This document shows positions 58,721 to 64,000 of a stretch of DNA of 64,000 bases, piece by piece. Location of the stretch: positions 992,001 to 1,056,000 of the forward strand of contig JAXDDX010000015.1 in the NCBI GenBank assembly GCA_034670405.1, given 5' to 3'. Numbering within the stretch: the first letter of the stretch is position 1; each line of letters opens with the position of its first letter. This DNA comes from Hoplostethus atlanticus (Eukaryota > Chordata > Actinopteri > Trachichthyiformes > Trachichthyidae). The notes under the pieces were generated by a model. It saw only the letters and a list, made by a program, of their open reading frames with translations. It searched no databases and had not been told where the DNA came from. A program made the translations under genes and the position numbers.

Positions 58721-61700
58721 GGGCTCGGCAGAGCTCTGCAGATCCCCCGGACGTGGTCGGAGTGTACAGCACATCCCCTTTCCCACTATCAAACACTCAA
58801 TTTGCCGTTTGCTTATTTATAGCACCGTTTTATGCTCTCTGCGCTGAAATGTATGTGGGAGAGCGCAATGCACGGTGGTTAAAGTCAGGGCGAGAGGAGG
58901 GTGCAGAGGGGAGTCGTGTTCAGGGTCCGCTTTCATTTTGTGTTCATCCATTTTTGGACGGAAATGAAATGCCTAGGCTGCTCCGCATATAGGCCACATA
59001 TAGGCTGCTTTCTCTGGTGCTAAGTACTGTCTGAACATAATTTCAGACAGACATTTAAAGGAACATAGGCACAGTACCGGAGAGCAGTTAGGAGCCTCAG
59101 TGCCACAATACCTCCATGCAGTGATTCTCAATAATATCTTGAGTGCTCTGCAGTAGGGTTACACTGATATATCAGTTTGCTGGTCATCGGATAGCGGCCT
59201 GTCACGTTGTCCATATGGACATGGTTCCTCCATGTCCACGGCTACTGGATATCTGTTTTATATCAGATGGCTGGTGGAAGGGTTTCACTCAACAGTTTTA
59301 TGGGCAGGCAGCCTTTAAAACCTGCAATGAACCCTTGCCTTGTAGAGCTGCCAACCCTGCGAAAAAGAATTTCATTATTATGGGCGTTAATGAAGAGTAT
59401 TAGCGTCCCGTGATGGTCTAAAATGCTGTTTCAGAGGCTTTTCCCACGCTGCCAAGAACAAAATTCTGGAAGGGAAACACTCAGGCCTTGTAATTTCTTT
59501 GGCTTGAAAATGGTCAAATTGAAAGATAATGAATATCGTCACAAAATATTGTCTCTTCAATCCAAACATTTTTGGTAGCAGCCTCGTCGGTCGAACCCTA
59601 ACACCGCGGGGCCAAGGTGAACAGCGACTTATTGAGGAGGAGGTGGGAGGTGTCCTTAAAGACGGATGAGGCATAAACAAGCACAATCACGCTCCACTGG
59701 GGAAAGTCAATATGGCTTCCCTGTGTTTAAAGGATGAGGTTGACATGCCGGTCGTGCCCCCAGAGGGAACCCCTTGTCTTCTTCAACCCACGGGCTAGGG
59801 AGAGGATTCAAGTGTTGTGTCACGGCGCGTTCACCTGAGTGACAGCGGTGTCATTTGGAGGTCAGGCCCTACGGTTCCCAGGACAAAACTCACCTTCCAT
59901 CTACAACGATGTCGTTCGGCTGAAATGACACTTTCACGGTCATCATTGTTGGCTAAGAATGCTCATAACATAACATAAGAAGAAGAAGAATGTTCTATAT
60001 CATCACTAATAAATTTCACTTTCTCTTATACAGTCATATAAAATGCACGATAGTGACTCCCCAAGTGACATGTCCCATCTACAGCATGCCAACGAAGCTG
60101 TTGGAATCGAACATCAAACTTTCAAAATTCCTTTATCGCTTATCCGTCGTCTTTTATTGATACAGCGTTCATTTAGATTTTGCATCTTCACAGTATTTCC
60201 TGAATGATTTATATCTGACTCCCTCGCCATTTACTGCCACCGGCCTGTCACTCCGCAAAAAACCAACAACAAAACAGAGAGACAGCAGAGCTCACCAAGT
60301 TTAAGTTATTCCTCTTTTGCTGCATGAGGAACCCTCTGGTGGCCTTCTTTACTCTCTTGGCCACAAAAAAACGGTGATGCAAAAAGATATTCGATGTTGC
60401 TTTACTTTACGGGCAGCACATAGACTTAAAGCTCCGACTAGCAGTCTAATTGTCCTTGGCAAATCCTTCAACTGACAAAGACCTTCACGATTTCAACTCA
60501 AGCGGCACAAATTATTCTAAAATCATTATTCTGCGTCCTTTTATGTGACCAGAATTCTTCTTGGGCTCTTTCTTGTGACAATCCCACATTTACTGCACTT
60601 ATAGTTCATTAGCATTGACTATTTCAGGACCTTTTGGACCGCGCTAGACAATTTCTTCATGTAAAAAGACACAGAGAACAGAGAAGAGCATCCCAACCCC
60701 CCCCGCCCCGATTGAAACCTCATAGATTTCTCCCATTTGCCCAAGTTTGCCCAAGTCGGACACTGGTGGGACGTTTGTGACAAATCAAAACTGTCTCCTA
60801 CACAGCACCCCATCCAGAGAAAGCACCGGTGGTGGCTGAACCTCTTCACCACCTCCACCCTTAGATGCTAAGAAGAGGACATTTAGTTTTACTATCAGGT
60901 TACATGACTTCGAGGTAACTTTCGAAAATTCAAACATTATCAAACGTCGTTTCCTGCTGCCACTTAGGGTCACCAAAGTGCTAAGTCCTAACTATCCTAA
61001 CAATAAGTGCCCAAAAAAATTTACTTTTATATTCATATAATTTACTTCCTGGAAAACAGCATATTTTTAGTTGGTACTTCATGGCGTACCAGTAGACGAC
61101 CAATTCCAACCAATAATGCCATTATAGATTTTTGAACAATATCCCCCTTTGCCCCTCCCATCATATAAAACCTGCTTTACAACTTGCCAACATGGCATGG
61201 CGGTGCATTTTGTGGGTGTTCACCCCCCCTGAAAAACCCTGTTCCCTTTTCCCTAAGACACCACGGTTGCATCCTTGCTGGCTGGAATTTTCATCTTGAA
61301 GAATCCAGAGTTTGTGACAGCTCAAGATGATGCTCAAAGCTTTCTTTGAACTTTTTGAACCCATTTGAGCAGTCCCTCCCCCGTGTCATGTCCCGTCCCC
61401 GGCATCCTGATTCAAATTGCAGAGGCAAGGCACCATCGGAATGCTGCTTCCTTGTGACGGAGATACACAAGCTGAACCCGAAGCGCCGACTGAGATTCGG
61501 CGGCTAACCTTCTCCGACCCGGTGCTGTGCTGTGACTTCCCTCCTCGACGTTTTAAAAGTCCGTACTGAAACACACACTTCCAGTAGCCAACCAGTAAGC
61601 TTCTTCTTCTTCTCCCTGCCACTTTCCATGCCCACTATCGGTGCCAGAGCCAGCCTATGACAGCGCTAAGAAGATCGGAGGAAGGCTGCCATCTCCAGAA

Positions 61701-62220
61701 GGAGTGTCAGATGGCAAGTGGGGATTCTTTGTTTCCGTCCTTTCTAGCATCCCCTCCTCTTCTGGTTCTGGTTTTGATGTCCTTCTCGCTCTGATTCTAC
61801 CCACAAGAAATGCAAATTATTCCACTTGATCACTTCTATTGCAAGAGGAAGTGACAGCAGGACAGACGTGTGCGTCGCGCGTTCTCCGGCCTGAGCTCAT
61901 CTGCGTGCATAAAGAGATTGCTCACCTCCTTATCATCTCCTTAGACGGCGCGTGATAACCGTTTTGTTTTTTTTGCTGAGCACAGGGATCCGGCAGAGAG
62001 AGCACGCGGGGGTTATTAACGGTGGCTTGAGGTTGTCCGAGTTCTGACAGCTGCAGCTCCGAGGATGCTTCGCTTCTCTGTGATATTGACCCATCCTCGG
62101 GCCTCCCACGGATTTACAGCTCCAAAAAAAAAAAAGAAAAACCCGGAGCGGCACACGGTGTGCACAACCGCCCTAATTAGAGAATACCATTAACTCTCAG
62201 CTAGTTGATCTCACCTGTGC
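58721..62220. other. Unique noncoding sequence
   Basis: No gene is supported. Short AAC/AAG-type repeats lie near 59965-59990 (CATAACATAACATAAGAAGA). CpG-retaining patches lie at 61470-61530 and 61860-61960. Frames are under 100 codons without a family. Confidence 0.45.
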
Positions 62221-62224
62221 CCCT

Positions 62225-62242
62225 CCCCCCCCCCCCCCCCCC
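62225..62242 (+). repeat. Poly-C tract, 18 bases
   Basis: An uninterrupted run of 18 cytosines, followed closely by a poly-A run. Confidence 0.96.
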
Positions 62243-62565
62243 ACTGCAGAAAAAAAAAAGAAAACTCTTTGTGTGGCGCGCAGGGGAGAGAGGCGCTATA
62301 AAGCATTGCTTCTGGAAATGAAGCAGTCATTTGGAAACTGAGGCAAAATGCCCCCTCTCAGACTTACAGTTTACAGAAGGAGGGGGGTGGGGTCTCGGTT
62401 CACTCCGACACCAGCATACACTCACACGCTCATAAAAATCAGGCAATAAAGCTGTTATCCTCTTGAGACTTGATGTACGGTGCCTGAAAGAGAGCTACTG
62501 AGAGCCATATTAAAGGCTTTATTACCAATGTCAGATTCAAATTAGTGGTGGTGTGCCACTCTGCC

Positions 62566-62620
62566 TGTGTGTGTGTGTGTGTGTGCGCGTGCATGCGTGC
62601 GTGCGTGCGTGCGTGCACGT
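62566..62620 (+). repeat. Compound GT / GCGT repeat, Z-DNA prone
   Basis: A (GT)10 run passes into alternating GCGCGTGCATGCGTGC and (GTGC)n up to about 62620. The stretch is almost purely alternating purine-pyrimidine, the classic requirement for left-handed Z-DNA. Confidence 0.93.
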
Positions 62621-63229
62621 ATACGGCCTGACTAGGCAGGTTTCCGCTCAAGTCACACACGGCTGATTTCTAATGCCCCAACTTCAACATTAAGTTGAGC
62701 AATAACATTCGGAGGATATCCATTTAGAGTCGACTACAGATGAGCGAGCAAGTTAAAACAAGGAGTCGGCGGGTTCACAACAGGTGAATTAGATTGGATT
62801 GGAAATGGGGAAAGAACAGCGAGACGCCGTATTAAAGGAGGATAATGGCATTAGAAAGTTTGCCCGGCTCTGCACATGCGCCCCATACAGTCTGTCAGGA
62901 TCGTAGTATCAGGTTGCTAACGCTCCCTTGTGGCTTGCATTGACTCCAATACAGTTCAAAGCAAGATCGGTAATGTTTTCCACACAGTTGCACGGGCAGG
63001 TTCTGTTCTTTTACTCCTACTTGGGATCAGTTTCTACTAGCAGAATTGAATGAATCACATACTGCAGGAGCGATACCACTGTCACAATAACAAACCAAAA
63101 AAAAAATGACGCATCTGGAGAATGTCGCTGCACTGTAGATGCACTTGGGAGGAAAGTCAGTTTAGATTCAGTGAATGGAACCGGAGCTGGGGTAGCCACT
63201 GGATAGGAGCGAACGAAATTCAATAACGC

Positions 63230-63330
63230 CAGTGGGAGCCTTTAACGCTTTTTCCAATCAGCAGCTTCCAACTCTCATTTAATTCACTATTTTATTTTGC
63301 AATTAATTGCACCAGTAGGAAGTAAGTGTT
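63230..63330. promoter_or_regulatory. Candidate conserved noncoding element with 12-base palindrome
   Basis: The stretch contains CTCATTTAATTCACTATTTT and the perfect palindrome GCAATTAATTGC (63299-63310), which presents two TAATT cores in opposite orientation, as preferred by paired-type homeodomain dimers. It is unique, without repeat traits. The role is inferred. Confidence 0.25.
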
Positions 63331-64000
63331 TGAAAAAAAAAAAAAGCTGGGTTGGAACACACACATGCATGTTAGTTAGGGATGCAAATTGGTTTAAATG
63401 CAGACAAGCAGCCTATGTGTGAATGTATGCATGCAAAGATGCACTCTCACATGCACACACACTATAGTACATGCAGTGTGTGATTTCTGCACGTTTAATC
63501 TGCCTTCTGTTTGAAATGGTATTCACGAACCCGACTATGCATAAAACTTTTGACATTTATGAGACAACTTCTCAGAGGGAACCGACCGCAATGAAGCAGA
63601 CAATGCAGCTTTTCCTAGTGTGCCTCTGTGCGTTGTATTCTTTTGTCTCTTCCTCAGGTTATTAGTTCCAGCGGTCACCACATTGGCACATTACCCAAAC
63701 CCTTTTCCCCCCGATCACCCCTGACACAAGCTTTGATTTCGAGCAAATCAAGCACTACCGAAACAAACTGAGTTTAGGAAAGGAAGATGTCATAGAATCA
63801 GCGGAGACATCTCCAGCCCCAGTGGGAGTTTCAGCAGATAGGAGACGGATGCACACTGATATGAAGAAACAAAGCACCCAATGACCAAATCACCACAGCA
63901 GCTTAGCTGATATTACATCATGCCCCTAAGGAAGGGGGGCTTGAAAAAAAAACCTCTTGCACGCAGAAACTGCATCCAAACTTGCAGACAGTGACGGGGG
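63331..64000. other. Unique noncoding sequence to the window edge
   Basis: No gene is supported. A plus-strand frame (63471-63665) ends with a hydrophobic signal-peptide-like stretch, immediately followed by an acceptor-like TTTTGTCTCTTCCTCAG. It has no coding support beyond this. CA-rich sequence occurs near 63448-63462. Confidence 0.45.

Noticed and set aside
63471-63665. Frame with a signal-peptide-like end near a splice-acceptor-like sequence
   Set aside because: An acceptor following a hydrophobic run is the wrong order for a first exon, and stops follow at once.

Overview
The window looks like nuclear DNA from a ray-finned fish, most likely a teleost. The evidence is a set of mobile-element remnants that I recognise as fish families: two or three tRNA-derived SINEs, a Tc1-like transposon deletion derivative, a Ty3/Gypsy polyprotein remnant, piggyBac-like miniature elements flanked by TTAA, and LINE-like 3' tails. 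Microsatellites and long poly-G/poly-C runs are also abundant. Nothing bacterial, viral, plasmid or organellar is visible. Family names come from memory of the sequences, not from a database search.

I could not support a single host protein-coding gene. Long reading frames on both strands are short, mostly lack family resemblance, and often run through repeats. The window is therefore best read as an intergenic region or part of a very large intron. One 121-base stretch on the minus strand (50129-50249) is open and flanked by good splice consensus; it is given only as a weak exon candidate.

Layout from left to right. 1-6250 is unique AT-rich sequence carrying one copy of a dispersed repeat (about 1964-2071). 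6257-6545 is a minisatellite. 8590-8970 is a small CpG-rich patch, followed by AT-rich sequence with homeodomain-type motifs. 10115-11360 is a repeat cluster: SINE, a second fish repeat and a Gypsy remnant. 14530-15780 is a second cluster: a transposon-like stretch with a perfect palindrome and a possible transposon ORF fragment, then the Tc1 derivative. 21427-22551 holds a SINE and a piggyBac-like element. 26155-26320 is a long imperfect foldback. 30774-31028 is an inverted-repeat element. 34718-35162 is a full-length SINE. 37301-37660 is a two-copy tandem duplication. 39935-41410 holds a LINE-like tail and a MITE. 44941-45264 is a MITE-like element with an internal 48-base duplication. 46840-47040 is the second copy of the dispersed repeat, followed by another LINE-like tail. 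From 47660 to 64000 the sequence is largely non-repetitive, with microsatellites and scattered candidate conserved noncoding elements.

Because there are no supported genes, there is no pathway or operon to describe. The scientific content is mobile-element history, unusual secondary structures, and stretches that resemble the conserved noncoding elements around developmental genes. That last resemblance is an inference which only cross-species alignment can confirm.
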